This document shows, in pieces, positions 1 through 8,366 of a DNA stretch of 64,000 nucleotides; the stretch's first letter is position 1, and every line of letters begins with the position of its first letter. This DNA comes from an uncultured Proteiniphilum sp. (lineage in GTDB: Bacteria; Bacteroidota; Bacteroidia; Bacteroidales; Dysgonomonadaceae): contig CAKMJT010000008.1 in the NCBI GenBank assembly GCA_927407015.1, positions 52,080 through 116,079 on the forward strand. Direction: 5' to 3'. A program made the position numbers and the translations under genes. A model generated the notes under the pieces. That model did not search any database. It was given only the letters and a program-made list of their open reading frames with translations, and was not told the origin of the DNA.

Positions 1-693
1 GTGATCCCCGAGAGCTGGACCGATGCAGGACCGCTCAGCCGTCTGGGAACATGGCAGAACCGTATATCTCATTTCGGGGCTGCCCGCGAGCTGTCGGAAG
101 ACGATTATTACGCCATTACCGACGAGAACTACCAGGTGGTTCACGCCAAGATAGCCATAGCCAACGGAGGGGTGCTGGGTGTGTTTCCCGGGAATAGTAC
201 AGAACGCGATTTTCTTCCGCAGGCATACTCAGATTTCATCTACGCCATCATCATTGAGGAGATGGGAATGCTGGGAGGGATATTTGTCCTGCTGCTCTAT
301 GTGATCCTTTTGATCCGTGCCGGGATGATCGCCCGGAAAACCGATAAAATGTTCCCAAAATATCTCGTGCTGGGATCGGCACTGATGCTATCCGTACAGG
401 CGTTTATCAATATGGCGGTGGCCGTGAACCTGATACCCGTCACCGGCCAGCCTTTACCCCTGGTAAGTCGCGGTGGCACCTCCACGCTGATCACCTGTAT
501 CTATTTCGGGCTTATCCTGAGTGCCGACCGTTTTGGTATCGGGCAGAAGAAAAAGGATGAGGAGCATATCGACCGGAGTGATGCTGGTCCGCATGATGAA
601 GATGAACCCGGGAGCCATGATTCATCCGGTGGGGTGACAAGGCAGATCAATCAGCTGGGAGACAAGGTTGAATTTGAAATCATTCAGGTGTAG
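1..693 (+). CDS. ftsW: FtsW-type lipid II polymerase/flippase, C-terminal part
   Basis: This is the 3' end of an FtsW/RodA/SpoVE family gene; the window edge cuts it, so the GTG at base 1 is probably an internal codon. SEDS proteins are multi-pass inner-membrane enzymes that polymerise lipid II into septal peptidoglycan with a class B PBP. The visible part has the family's late segments: NGGVLGVFPGNSTERDFLPQ near residues 55-75, YSDFIYAIIIEEMG, and a last membrane pair ending in PLVSRGGTS, the signature before the final helix. After the last helix there is a hydrophilic tail of about 50 residues rich in D, E, H and G. The gene lies 44 bp before murG in the usual dcw order, which separates FtsW from RodA. 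Confidence 0.93.
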   Translation: MIPESWTDAGPLSRLGTWQNRISHFGAARELSEDDYYAITDENYQVVHAKIAIANGGVLGVFPGNSTERDFLPQAYSDFIYAIIIEEMGMLGGIFVLLLYVILLIRAGMIARKTDKMFPKYLVLGSALMLSVQAFINMAVAVNLIPVTGQPLPLVSRGGTSTLITCIYFGLILSADRFGIGQKKKDEEHIDRSDAGPHDEDEPGSHDSSGGVTRQINQLGDKVEFEIIQV

Positions 694-737
694 GAGGTCA
701 TTTATTTATTTAGCTGTATCTCAAACAGGAATTCACG

Positions 738-1892
738 ATGAATACCACAAAAGGTAATACTACACAAGGGCAATCCCGGGAAGCCAAACCGGTGAGAGTC
801 ATCATCAGCGGGGGCGGTACCGGAGGACATATATTCCCCGCTATAGCGATCGCCAACGCAGTCAGGGAAAGATGGCCGCAGGCCGATATCCTGTTCGTGG
901 GGGCGGAGAACCGCATGGAGATGGAACGTGTCCCTGCCGCCGGTTATCCGATTATAGGGCTGCCTGTGGCCGGCTTCGACCGCAGGAACCTGTTCAGGAA
1001 CGTTTCTGTAGCAGTAAAACTGCTCCGAAGCATGAAGCAGGCACGCAAAATAGTAGATGATTTCAAGCCGGATATCGCTGTGGGTGTGGGAGGCTATGCC
1101 AGCGGCCCCACGTTGAAGGCCGCCTCCGCGAAAGGTGTGCCGACACTGCTGCAGGAGCAGAATTCCTATGCAGGTGTGACCAATAAAATACTGGCACAGC
1201 GGGCGACAACCATCTGTGTTGCTTACGAAGGCATGGAGAAATTCTTTCCGAAAGAGAAAATTGTACTCACCGGCAATCCCTGCCGACAGGACCTGGTGAT
1301 CTACAAAGAGAACAGAGAGCAGGGGTATGCCCATTTTCAACTCGACCCCCAAAAGAAGACGATCCTCATGGTGGGCGGTAGCCTGGGCGCCCGCACACTG
1401 AATGAAAGTATCGTCGCCGCTTTTCCTGTATTGAGGGATAAGGGGGATGTGCAGGTGATCTGGCAATGCGGGAAGTATTATTACCACCAAATGCAGCAAC
1501 TGTACACAGGTGGAAAGATACCGCCGCAGGTACATCTGCTGGATTTCGTGGATCGCATGGATTATGCCTATGCTGTGGCCGATCTGGTGATCTCGCGTGC
1601 CGGTGCCGGATCGATCTCTGAGTTTTGCCTGCTGGAAAAGCCGGTGATACTGGTACCCTCTCCCAACGTAGCTGAAGATCACCAGACCAGGAATGCACAG
1701 GCACTGGTCAACAAGGATGCCGCCGTCATGGTGTCGGATGCGCTGGCGCCCACGGTGCTTTTCGATGTGGCACTGTCTCTCGTGCATAACGATGACCGGC
1801 TGAAGATCCTGAGCCGTAACATCGCCAGACTGGCACAGCACGACTCGGCACAGCGCATCGCAGCAGAAATAGCAAAGATTGCAGGCGATTAG
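738..1892 (+). CDS. murG: MurG, lipid I N-acetylglucosaminyltransferase
   Basis: MurG adds GlcNAc from UDP-GlcNAc to lipid I to make lipid II on the inner face of the inner membrane. The 384 residues match the usual length plus a hydrophilic leader of about 17 residues. The first GT-B domain opens with the glycine-rich loop ISGGGTGGHIFPA near residue 24; GVGGYASGPTLKAA follows, and the second domain holds MVGGSLGARTLNE and SRAGAGSISEF (nucleotide-sugar site), then an EDHQTRNA segment. The chosen ATG is the first one after the ftsW stop; a later start near the glycine loop would remove only the leader. It sits between ftsW and murC on the same strand and is probably cotranscribed with them. 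Confidence 0.96.
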   Translation: MNTTKGNTTQGQSREAKPVRVIISGGGTGGHIFPAIAIANAVRERWPQADILFVGAENRMEMERVPAAGYPIIGLPVAGFDRRNLFRNVSVAVKLLRSMKQARKIVDDFKPDIAVGVGGYASGPTLKAASAKGVPTLLQEQNSYAGVTNKILAQRATTICVAYEGMEKFFPKEKIVLTGNPCRQDLVIYKENREQGYAHFQLDPQKKTILMVGGSLGARTLNESIVAAFPVLRDKGDVQVIWQCGKYYYHQMQQLYTGGKIPPQVHLLDFVDRMDYAYAVADLVISRAGAGSISEFCLLEKPVILVPSPNVAEDHQTRNAQALVNKDAAVMVSDALAPTVLFDVALSLVHNDDRLKILSRNIARLAQHDSAQRIAAEIAKIAGD

Positions 1893-1954
1893 GAATTTGC
1901 AGGAGAGTTGTTGTGCATGGGTGTGGCAATGATACATAGCATAATAATAGAAGA

Positions 1955-3334
1955 ATGAATTACAACAATATATATTTTGTGGGTATAGGAGGCATCGGCA
2001 TGAGCAATCTGGTCCGTTATTTCCTATCCAGGGGAAAGAGAGTGGGAGGGTACGACCGTATGTCGACAGCCCTCACGGAACTGCTTCGGGAGGAAGGTGC
2101 CGTCATCCATTATGAAGATGACGTACAATCTGTCCCCGAGGAGTTTAAAGTTGCAGCGCATACGCTCGTCGTCTATACACCTGCTGTCCCTGCCACGCAC
2201 CGTGAACTGACCTTCTTCAGGGAGAATGGATTCACCCTGATGAAACGTTCGCAGGTGTTGGGAGAAATCACCCAGACGAGCGATGCCATCTGCGTGGCGG
2301 GAACACATGGCAAGACCACGGTCTCGAGCATGACAGCCCATCTGCTGCGTCAGTCTCATGTCGATTGCAATGCTTTTCTGGGCGGGATCCTGAAGAACTA
2401 CGACAGTAACCTGCTTCTTTCCGATCACAGCAACATCACCGTTGCCGAGGCCGATGAATATGACCGGTCGTTTCACTGGCTGAGACCATGGATTGCCATC
2501 ATCACCTCGGCCGACCCTGATCACCTCGATATCTATGGCACCGAGGAAGCCTACAGGGAGAGCTTTGAATATTTCACCTCGCTCATCCGTCCGCAGGGCT
2601 GGCTTATCCTGAAAAAGGGGACAGCGCTGACACCGCGGGTGCGTGAAACAGTAACTATCCGTAGTTATTCAACTTCGGAAGGCGATTACCATGCCGAGAA
2701 TATACGGATCGGAAACGGGGAGATTCTTTTCGACTATGTTTCTCCCACAGGCAGGATCACCGATATTTCCCTGGGGGTGCCGGTGATGATTAACATCGAG
2801 AACAGCGTGGCAGCCATCGCGGCTGCTGAGTTATGCGGCGTCACGCCCGCGGAGATTCGCAACGCCATGCAAACTTTTGGCGGGGCGAGGAGAAGGTTCG
2901 ATTTTCATCTCAAAACACCGGATATTGTTTTTATCGATGATTATGCCCATCATCCGCAGGAGTTGTCTGCAGCCATTGAATCCATCAAGGCGCTTTATCC
3001 CGATAAAAAGGTGACAGCTGTTTTTCAGCCACATCTGTATACACGTACACGCGATTTTTCCGGTCAGTTTGCCCAAAGCCTGTCACTGCTGGATGATGTG
3101 ATCCTGCTGGATATCTATCCCGCACGTGAAGAACCGATTGAAGGAGTGACATCGCAGCTTATTTTCGACAGGATCACCTCACGGGAGAAAAGATTGTGTA
3201 CAAAAGCAACACTCACGGAGCTACTCCGTCATAAGCCTGTCGAGGTGCTGGTCACGTTTGGTGCGGGCGATATAGACCTGCTGCTGCCCGATATCGAAAA
3301 TTTACTCAGAGAGAAGTATTTGCTGACTATGTAA
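1955..3334 (+). CDS. murC: MurC, UDP-N-acetylmuramate--L-alanine ligase
   Basis: MurC adds L-alanine to UDP-MurNAc with ATP, the first step of the stem peptide, in the cytoplasm. The protein has 459 residues, the normal MurC length. It starts MNYNNIYFVGIGGIGMS, the Mur N-terminal UDP-binding loop. The ATP site is GTHGKTTVSSM near residue 115. The middle domain has AEADEYDRSFHWLRP, and the C-terminal domain has DDYAHHPQEL and VFQPHLYTRTRDF, which distinguish MurC from MurD, MurE and MurF. It follows murG by 62 bp and precedes ftsQ by 72 bp. Confidence 0.96.
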   Translation: MNYNNIYFVGIGGIGMSNLVRYFLSRGKRVGGYDRMSTALTELLREEGAVIHYEDDVQSVPEEFKVAAHTLVVYTPAVPATHRELTFFRENGFTLMKRSQVLGEITQTSDAICVAGTHGKTTVSSMTAHLLRQSHVDCNAFLGGILKNYDSNLLLSDHSNITVAEADEYDRSFHWLRPWIAIITSADPDHLDIYGTEEAYRESFEYFTSLIRPQGWLILKKGTALTPRVRETVTIRSYSTSEGDYHAENIRIGNGEILFDYVSPTGRITDISLGVPVMINIENSVAAIAAAELCGVTPAEIRNAMQTFGGARRRFDFHLKTPDIVFIDDYAHHPQELSAAIESIKALYPDKKVTAVFQPHLYTRTRDFSGQFAQSLSLLDDVILLDIYPAREEPIEGVTSQLIFDRITSREKRLCTKATLTELLRHKPVEVLVTFGAGDIDLLLPDIENLLREKYLLTM

Positions 3335-3372
3335 TGTTATAAAAAATTACCTTCCCATTGAACATCTTGATG

Positions 3373-3380
3373 TATCTTTG
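3373..3380 (+). promoter_or_regulatory. Candidate Bacteroidota -7 box before ftsQ
   Basis: The sequence TATCTTTG matches the Bacteroidota -7 consensus TAnnTTTG exactly and lies 26 bp before the TTG start of ftsQ. No good TTG element sits 19-21 bp upstream, so the promoter is only tentative. If it works, ftsQ-ftsA-ftsZ could be transcribed separately from murG-murC. Confidence 0.4.
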
Positions 3381-3406
3381 CACCAGGTAAACAAACAGAT
3401 CAGGAC

Positions 3407-4138
3407 TTGAAGAAATATCTTATCATATTGATAGCAGTTGCGGTGATCGGCTACCTCATCTTCTCGGCGACCTATTTCAGGGATTCATCGCGCAATCAGG
3501 TGTGTGAGAGTTTCGAAGTGGTGATCAGGGACAGTGCCCGGACCCGGTTCGTACTTGCGCAGGATATTGTGAACCTGGTGAAAAGATATGGTTTGTATCC
3601 TGTGGGGAAAACGTTTGGAGAGATCAACACGCTGTCGATACGTGATACCATTCTTACCAACAGGCTGGTGGAATCGGCCGAGGTGTATACCACACCGGGC
3701 GGTTCCATTGTGGCTGCTATCCGGCAGCGGGAGCCTGTGTTACGGGTTATCTCGGATGTGAAGGGTAATTTTTATGTGGATAAAGATCGCCATGTGATGC
3801 CCGTTTCATCCAGTTTCGCGGTATACGTACCCATCGCTACCGGGGCTATTGATGAGGAATACGCCCAAAACGAACTGTTTGATTTTGCCCTGTTCCTTCA
3901 CGACAACCCCGATTGGGATGCCTGGATCGAACAGATCGTGGTGCAAAAGAACCACCAGGTGGAATTGATACCGCGCGTGGGAGATTTCAGGATCATCATG
4001 GGTAACCTGGACGATTATCCGGAGAAGCTGGCCAAATTTGTACGCTTTGTCAACGAGGGTCTGGCTATTGTAGGATGGAACCGCTACGCAGAGATTAATC
4101 TGAAGTATGAGAATCAGGTGGTTTGCACCCGAAAATAG
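3407..4138 (+). CDS. ftsQ: FtsQ/DivIB-type cell division protein
   Basis: FtsQ is a bitopic divisome protein that links early and late division proteins in the periplasm. The 243-residue product starts MKKYLIILIAVAVIGYLIF, a single N-terminal membrane anchor with a short cytoplasmic tip, followed by a periplasmic region of about 215 residues. Sequence conservation in this family is low; the call rests on the membrane topology, the RQREPVLRV segment typical of the beta domain, the length and the place between murC and ftsA. The start is TTG: it is the only initiation-type codon that gives the complete anchor, and an upstream -7 box is 26 bp away. Confidence 0.87.
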   Translation: MKKYLIILIAVAVIGYLIFSATYFRDSSRNQVCESFEVVIRDSARTRFVLAQDIVNLVKRYGLYPVGKTFGEINTLSIRDTILTNRLVESAEVYTTPGGSIVAAIRQREPVLRVISDVKGNFYVDKDRHVMPVSSSFAVYVPIATGAIDEEYAQNELFDFALFLHDNPDWDAWIEQIVVQKNHQVELIPRVGDFRIIMGNLDDYPEKLAKFVRFVNEGLAIVGWNRYAEINLKYENQVVCTRK

Positions 4139-4282
4139 CGTAAGCTGTACTGCAGTCTGTGGGTTAAACTCTTCCTTTGGTTCTGTTGAGACAGCAATGA
4201 AAATGATGTTAAAGGACAAACAAAAACGGTGCAGGAGTGTTTGTTAAACAACAATATAACCAAAAGTTCATCAACCAAAAAT

Positions 4283-5659
4283 ATGATGCAATCAGGATTT
4301 CTAGCTGTAATTGATCTCGGAACCTCCAGGATTAAGGGAATTGTCGGACGCAGGAATGAAAATAATGTCATTTCCATTCTGGCAAGCGGCTCCATTGACT
4401 CCGGCAACGCTATCCGCAGGGGGATGGTATACAACATAGAACAAGCAGGAGCCAATGTGCAAAAACTGGTGATGATGCTTGAAAATAGCATGGGGAGAAA
4501 AATAGGCAGGGTCTATGTCTCTCTGGCAGGCCAGTCGTTACATACGATGGAATTTAATGAGATGAAACAGCTCTCATCGGGGATGGTCACAGAAGAGGTA
4601 GTGAGCTTCCTGCGGCACGCCGCAGAAAAATTTCAGCCTGAACTGAAGCGCAATTACAGGGTTGCCGATGTGGAATATTATATTGACGACAAACCGGAAC
4701 GTAGCCCGGTGGGAGTAACCGGTTCACAAATAGAAGCCGGTTACGAACTGGTCGTGGGCCGTCCCAATCTGCTGTCCAATATAGAAAAGAGTATTGCCGC
4801 AAAGACCGAACTGGACATTGCCGATTATATCGTCGGGCCGCTTGCCTGTGCCGCTATTGCTCTCAGCGAGGAAGAGAAGGAATTGGGATGCGCTTTTGTG
4901 GATTTCGGGGCGGGTACTACCACACTGTCGGTATATAAGGGCGGCATCCTGCGGCGAATGGTCGTCATCCCCTTTGGCGGGAAAAATCTCACCAAAGATA
5001 TCTGCGCACTCAACTTTACAGAGAATGATGCAGAGCAGCTGAAAATTAAATTCGGCAAGGCGCTGGAGAATCATGATGGCCCTCTTTTCTCCTCTCCTTT
5101 TTCATCAAAACCCGATATCGATCTTACCGAACTCAACAAGGTAATCGGTATGCGGCTGGATGAAATCACCGCCAACATAAAGGAACAGATTGCATTGTCG
5201 GGTTATGAAGGTCAGCTGGGAGCAGGGATGATTATTACGGGCGGGGCATCGCAACTCAGGAATCTCGATCTCTATCTCACCCAGAAACTGAAGATTCCTG
5301 TGAGGAAGACATCTGCTAAAAAGACACTGGTTAACAACTCCCCCGATCTGATCAACGATCCGTCCTTTACCCAGGCATTGGGAATGTTCCTCCTGGCAAA
5401 TGAGGATTGCGAACTGGTGATGGTGGAATCCTCGGAAGAGGATCCGCAGAAGGAGGCGCGATCTGTTTCCGGAGGCTGGTTTGGCGGCAAGAAGAAGAAA
5501 CCGAGGAACGACAAGAACGAGAGGAAAGAGAGGAACGAGAGGAACGAGAAGAACGAGAAGAAAGAGAAGAAGCCGAAACAGGAGAAGCAGGAAGGCGGAT
5601 TCTTTTCCAAGATGGAAGATGTGTTCGGGAATATTTTTACGGAAGAAGACGATGAGTAA
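4283..5659 (+). CDS. ftsA: FtsA, actin-like membrane tether of the Z ring
   Basis: FtsA is an actin-fold ATPase that binds the FtsZ C-terminal peptide and ties the Z ring to the membrane. From the paired ATGs at 4283/4286 the protein has about 458 residues. It opens with GFLAVIDLGTSRIKGIVG (phosphate-1 loop), has the SHS2/1C region near residues 80-165, DFGAGTTTLSVYKGG (phosphate-2) and GMIITGGASQL (adenosine loop). A longer start at a GTG near 4229 is possible but adds 18 polar residues not expected in the fold. The C-terminus is odd: about 35 residues of alternating K, E, R and N, coded by nearly repetitive purine-rich DNA at about 5497-5586, before a final GGFFSKMEDVFGNIF that looks like the amphipathic membrane helix. 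Confidence 0.95.
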   Translation: MMQSGFLAVIDLGTSRIKGIVGRRNENNVISILASGSIDSGNAIRRGMVYNIEQAGANVQKLVMMLENSMGRKIGRVYVSLAGQSLHTMEFNEMKQLSSGMVTEEVVSFLRHAAEKFQPELKRNYRVADVEYYIDDKPERSPVGVTGSQIEAGYELVVGRPNLLSNIEKSIAAKTELDIADYIVGPLACAAIALSEEEKELGCAFVDFGAGTTTLSVYKGGILRRMVVIPFGGKNLTKDICALNFTENDAEQLKIKFGKALENHDGPLFSSPFSSKPDIDLTELNKVIGMRLDEITANIKEQIALSGYEGQLGAGMIITGGASQLRNLDLYLTQKLKIPVRKTSAKKTLVNNSPDLINDPSFTQALGMFLLANEDCELVMVESSEEDPQKEARSVSGGWFGGKKKKPRNDKNERKERNERNEKNEKKEKKPKQEKQEGGFFSKMEDVFGNIFTEEDDE

Positions 5660-5679
5660 CAGTATAAAAATTGCATGCA

Positions 5680-6972
5680 ATGGATGACGATATATTGGAT
5701 TTTCAGATAGATAACCGCACAGATGCCATCATCAAGGTAATTGGAGTTGGGGGCGGCGGAGGCAACGCCGTGAACCACATGTTTCAGGAGGGTATATACG
5801 ACGTCTCCTTTGCGTTGTGCAACACCGACAATCAGGCATTGATGGAGTCACGGGTGCCCGTGAAAGTGCAGCTGGGAGAAAATACGACGGGAGGCCTGGG
5901 TGCAGGAAACAAGCCCGAGGTGGCAGAGAGAGCCGCTGAAGAGAGTGTGGATCTGATCGAGAATCTCCTTAACGACGGCACCAAAATGGTATTCATCACC
6001 GCGGGAATGGGCGGGGGAACCGGTACCGGTGCTGCCCCCGTGGTCGCCCGTGTGGCAAAGGATATGGGTATTCTCACTGTGGGTATCGTGACCATCCCCT
6101 TCATGTTCGAGGGGCCGCGCAAGATAGTCCAGGCACTGAAAGGTGTGGAGAAAATTGCAAGGAATGTAGATGCCCTGCTGGTGATCAACAACGAACGACT
6201 GCGCGATATATACAGCGATCTGACCATGCTCAACGCTTTTGCGAGAGCCGATGATACACTGGCTACAGCAGCGAGGAGTATTGCCGAGATCATTACCCTG
6301 CACGGACATGTGAACCTTGACTTTGCCGATGTGGAAACAACGCTGAAGGATGGCGGTGTCGCTATCATGAGCAGCGGCCTTGGGAAAGGGGAAGACCGGA
6401 TCAACGATGCAATCAGGAACGCGTTGCACTCCCCGTTGCTCAACAACAACGATGTCTTCAGTGCCAGGAAGATTCTCATCAATCTCTCCTTCGGCAACGA
6501 GTTTCCGTTGATGATGGAAGAGATGAATGCACTGCACGATTTCATGTCAAAATTCAGCCGCGAGATCGAGGTGATATGGGGCGCTGCCGTGGAAGAATCG
6601 CTGGGTGAAGAGGTGAAGGTGACACTGCTGGCTACCGGATTCTCCATCAACAGTATACCGGGTATTGAAGAACAGCGGCAGGAGAAAACAAGGGCAGAGG
6701 AGATACAGCAACAGATTGAGAAAGATGCGAAATTGACGCAGGATAAAAGAGATAAGGAGCTGATTGAGAAATATTACGGGAAGACGGGATTGAAAACGCT
6801 TACTTCCGTCAACTACCGACTGGAGCCTTTTGTACTGACCATCGACGAACTCGATGATGACAAGGTGCTGGAGACACTGGAAAAGACGCCTGTATTCAAA
6901 CGTGAAGTCAATTTCAATCCCCGTGCATTCCAGACCGATGTCCACCCCCAATCCACGTCCCTCTTCGATTAA
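5680..6972 (+). CDS. ftsZ: FtsZ, tubulin-like division GTPase
   Basis: FtsZ forms the cytokinetic ring. The ATG at 5680 gives 430 residues; a TTG three codons earlier is less likely. Key motifs are IKVIGVGGGGGNAVNHM near the start, CNTDNQAL, the tubulin signature GMGGGTGTGAAPVVA near residue 105, and the synergy region NNDVFSARKILINLS with NEFPLMMEEM. The GTPase core ends near residue 325 and a charged linker rich in K, E and Q follows. A second conserved-looking block (TLTSVNYRLEPFVLTIDEL) and a C-terminal region ending PQSTSLFD follow, as in other Bacteroidota FtsZ proteins. It starts 20 bp after the ftsA stop and is probably cotranscribed with it. Confidence 0.97.
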   Translation: MDDDILDFQIDNRTDAIIKVIGVGGGGGNAVNHMFQEGIYDVSFALCNTDNQALMESRVPVKVQLGENTTGGLGAGNKPEVAERAAEESVDLIENLLNDGTKMVFITAGMGGGTGTGAAPVVARVAKDMGILTVGIVTIPFMFEGPRKIVQALKGVEKIARNVDALLVINNERLRDIYSDLTMLNAFARADDTLATAARSIAEIITLHGHVNLDFADVETTLKDGGVAIMSSGLGKGEDRINDAIRNALHSPLLNNNDVFSARKILINLSFGNEFPLMMEEMNALHDFMSKFSREIEVIWGAAVEESLGEEVKVTLLATGFSINSIPGIEEQRQEKTRAEEIQQQIEKDAKLTQDKRDKELIEKYYGKTGLKTLTSVNYRLEPFVLTIDELDDDKVLETLEKTPVFKREVNFNPRAFQTDVHPQSTSLFD

Positions 6973-6995
6973 TCACATCATCACATCATCACATC
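6972..6995 (+). repeat. Three exact tandem copies of an 8-bp unit
   Basis: ATCACATC occurs three times in a row directly after the ftsZ stop codon, ending 5 bp before the yqeY start codon. The copies are perfect. It occupies the place where a ribosome binding site for yqeY would be, so copy number could change spacing. No function is known. Confidence 0.8.
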
Positions 6996-7000
6996 AAAAT

Positions 7001-7450
7001 ATGTCACTCTTAGAAACTATCACAGAAGAAATAAAGCAAGCGATGCTGTCCAGAGAGAAAGTAAGACTGGAAGCATTGAGAGGTATTAAAAAAGAACTCC
7101 TGGAGGCGAAAACAGCGAAAGGAGCGGCCGATGAACTTTCAGACGAGACGGCAACAGCCATATTGCAGAAGATGGTCAAACAGCGTAAAGACAGCGCTGC
7201 GATCTACACCACACAGAACCGTCCCGATCTGGCAGATCCGGAGATTGAACAGATGAAGGTGATTCAGGAGTTTCTGCCGGCACAGCTCACGGAAGCAGCG
7301 CTGGAGGAAGCTGTGAGAGGTATCATCGCGGAAACGGGAGCCACTTCTATGAAGGACATGGGTAAAGTGATGGGCCTGGCAACGAAACGGCTTGCCGGCA
7401 ATGCCGAAGGACGGGCCATCTCAGAGATGGTGAAGCGGTTGCTTTCGTAG
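7001..7450 (+). CDS. yqeY: GatB/YqeY domain protein
   Basis: This is a small soluble protein of the GatB/YqeY family, which shares the tRNA-contacting tail domain of the GatB subunit of the Asp/Glu-tRNA amidotransferase; the role of the stand-alone form is not settled. The ATG at 7001 gives 149 residues, the family length. Visible family features are an all-helical N-terminal half with RLEALRGIKKELLEAKTAK, KQRKDSAAIYTTQNRPDLA in the middle, EFLPAQLTEAALEEAV, and the C-terminal SMKDMGKVMGLATKRLAGNA block with GRAISEMVK. It lies 28 bp after ftsZ, the usual position in Bacteroidales, and ends the plus-strand run. Confidence 0.93.
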   Translation: MSLLETITEEIKQAMLSREKVRLEALRGIKKELLEAKTAKGAADELSDETATAILQKMVKQRKDSAAIYTTQNRPDLADPEIEQMKVIQEFLPAQLTEAALEEAVRGIIAETGATSMKDMGKVMGLATKRLAGNAEGRAISEMVKRLLS

Positions 7451-7459
7451 TGATGATAC

Positions 7460-8167
7460 CTACCTGTTTCGCTCATAAGGCACATAAACCTTCTTCAGGC
7501 GTTTGTCGAGCAGATTGCTCTTGCGTGCCTTTTTCTCCAGCTTTTGCAGCTCTTTCTCCCTGTTGCTGCCCTCGTCAAAATCGTCTGTCAGCAACAAAAG
7601 GGACATTGTCTCATCGTCGATGGTTTTTGTTCTGAAAACCACGGTTCTGTTTTCAATGATCTCGTTCTCGGCCAATCGTACCAGAAAATCCTTCCCCGGG
7701 ATGTAACCGAACTCAATGGCATTGTAGCCCATCGCGGAGACAGCGATAAAACCTATCTTCTTTGTTTCCTTCAAATAAATTTTTCCGTCACTGCCTGTCA
7801 CCTTTCCCTCGATGAGTTTATGCGCGTTATTGCGTGATTCCACTAAAACGCTTTGCACAGGGTAGTTCTGCATTCCCACCACTTTCACCACACAACTGTC
7901 TTTTCGGGAACCGTCCAAAGCTTCGAAGGAGGACCTGGAACCCGAATAATCAGTGGTTTCGATAATCAGGTAATCACCGGCCTGCTCATAGTGCCCTTCA
8001 CCAACCTGAGCAACCGATAGCCCGGCAAAACCGGTGATCCGGAACGTCACCTGATTACCGGAGAAAACAATCGAATCCAAACCGTTCTTATAGGACCCTT
8101 CCCATTGTTGGGCCAAGAGTGATGTGCCCGAGAGTAAGATGACTGCCAGCAGAAGAATTTTTTTCAT
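7460..8167 (-). CDS. Secreted protein of unknown function with a beta-sandwich-like domain
   Basis: I do not recognise a named family. The 235 residues start with a clear Sec signal peptide (MKKILLLAVILLSGTSLLAQ), so the product is periplasmic or outer-membrane associated. Residues about 125-165 (LIEGKVTGSDGKIYLKETKKIG, in shortened form here) resemble a carboxypeptidase-regulatory-like or CNA-B type beta sandwich, common in Bacteroidota surface proteins. The last 40 residues are strongly charged and basic (repeated K, R, E), ending near VYVPYERNR. The gene is convergent with yqeY, only 9 bp apart. A candidate -7 box lies 27 bp upstream. Confidence 0.72.
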   Translation of the reverse strand: MKKILLLAVILLSGTSLLAQQWEGSYKNGLDSIVFSGNQVTFRITGFAGLSVAQVGEGHYEQAGDYLIIETTDYSGSRSSFEALDGSRKDSCVVKVVGMQNYPVQSVLVESRNNAHKLIEGKVTGSDGKIYLKETKKIGFIAVSAMGYNAIEFGYIPGKDFLVRLAENEIIENRTVVFRTKTIDDETMSLLLLTDDFDEGSNREKELQKLEKKARKSNLLDKRLKKVYVPYERNR

Positions 8168-8193
8168 GTGTGTTGAATAATTGTTTTTCGGAA

Positions 8194-8201
8194 CAAATAT
8201 A
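8194..8201 (-). promoter_or_regulatory. Candidate -7 box upstream of the secreted protein gene
   Basis: Read on the minus strand the bases are TATATTTG, an exact TAnnTTTG match, 27 bp before the start at 8167. No clear -33 TTG is at the usual spacing, so support is limited to the -7 element and its position. Confidence 0.4.
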
Positions 8202-8283
8202 CAACTATTTTTCTTTGAACGGGTCGCAGAGGAGAGAAAAAGCCGGTCTGTAGCATCGCCCCCAGTGGCCGGCAGGATAGGAT

Positions 8284-8319
8284 ATAAAAGGCTATCTCAT
8301 GTTGTATGATGAGACAGCC
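8284..8319 (-). terminator. Rho-independent terminator after trxB
   Basis: On the minus strand GGCTGTCTCAT pairs with ATGAGATAGCC around a short loop, with one mismatch, and is followed directly by TTTTAT. It begins 48 bp after the trxB stop and separates trxB from the next minus-strand gene. Confidence 0.75.
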
Positions 8320-8366
8320 GCTGTCTGTATCAGTGACCGGTGTACCGCTGTGGCAACATCACCCGA

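Noticed and set aside
702..1937. A 411-codon minus-strand open frame across murG
   Set aside because: It is the antisense shadow of murG; the translation has no recognisable motifs and is rich in H and C, as expected from reverse reading.
5105..5778. Leucine/phenylalanine-rich and serine-rich frames opposite ftsA
   Set aside because: They arise from the repetitive purine-rich FtsA tail read backwards.
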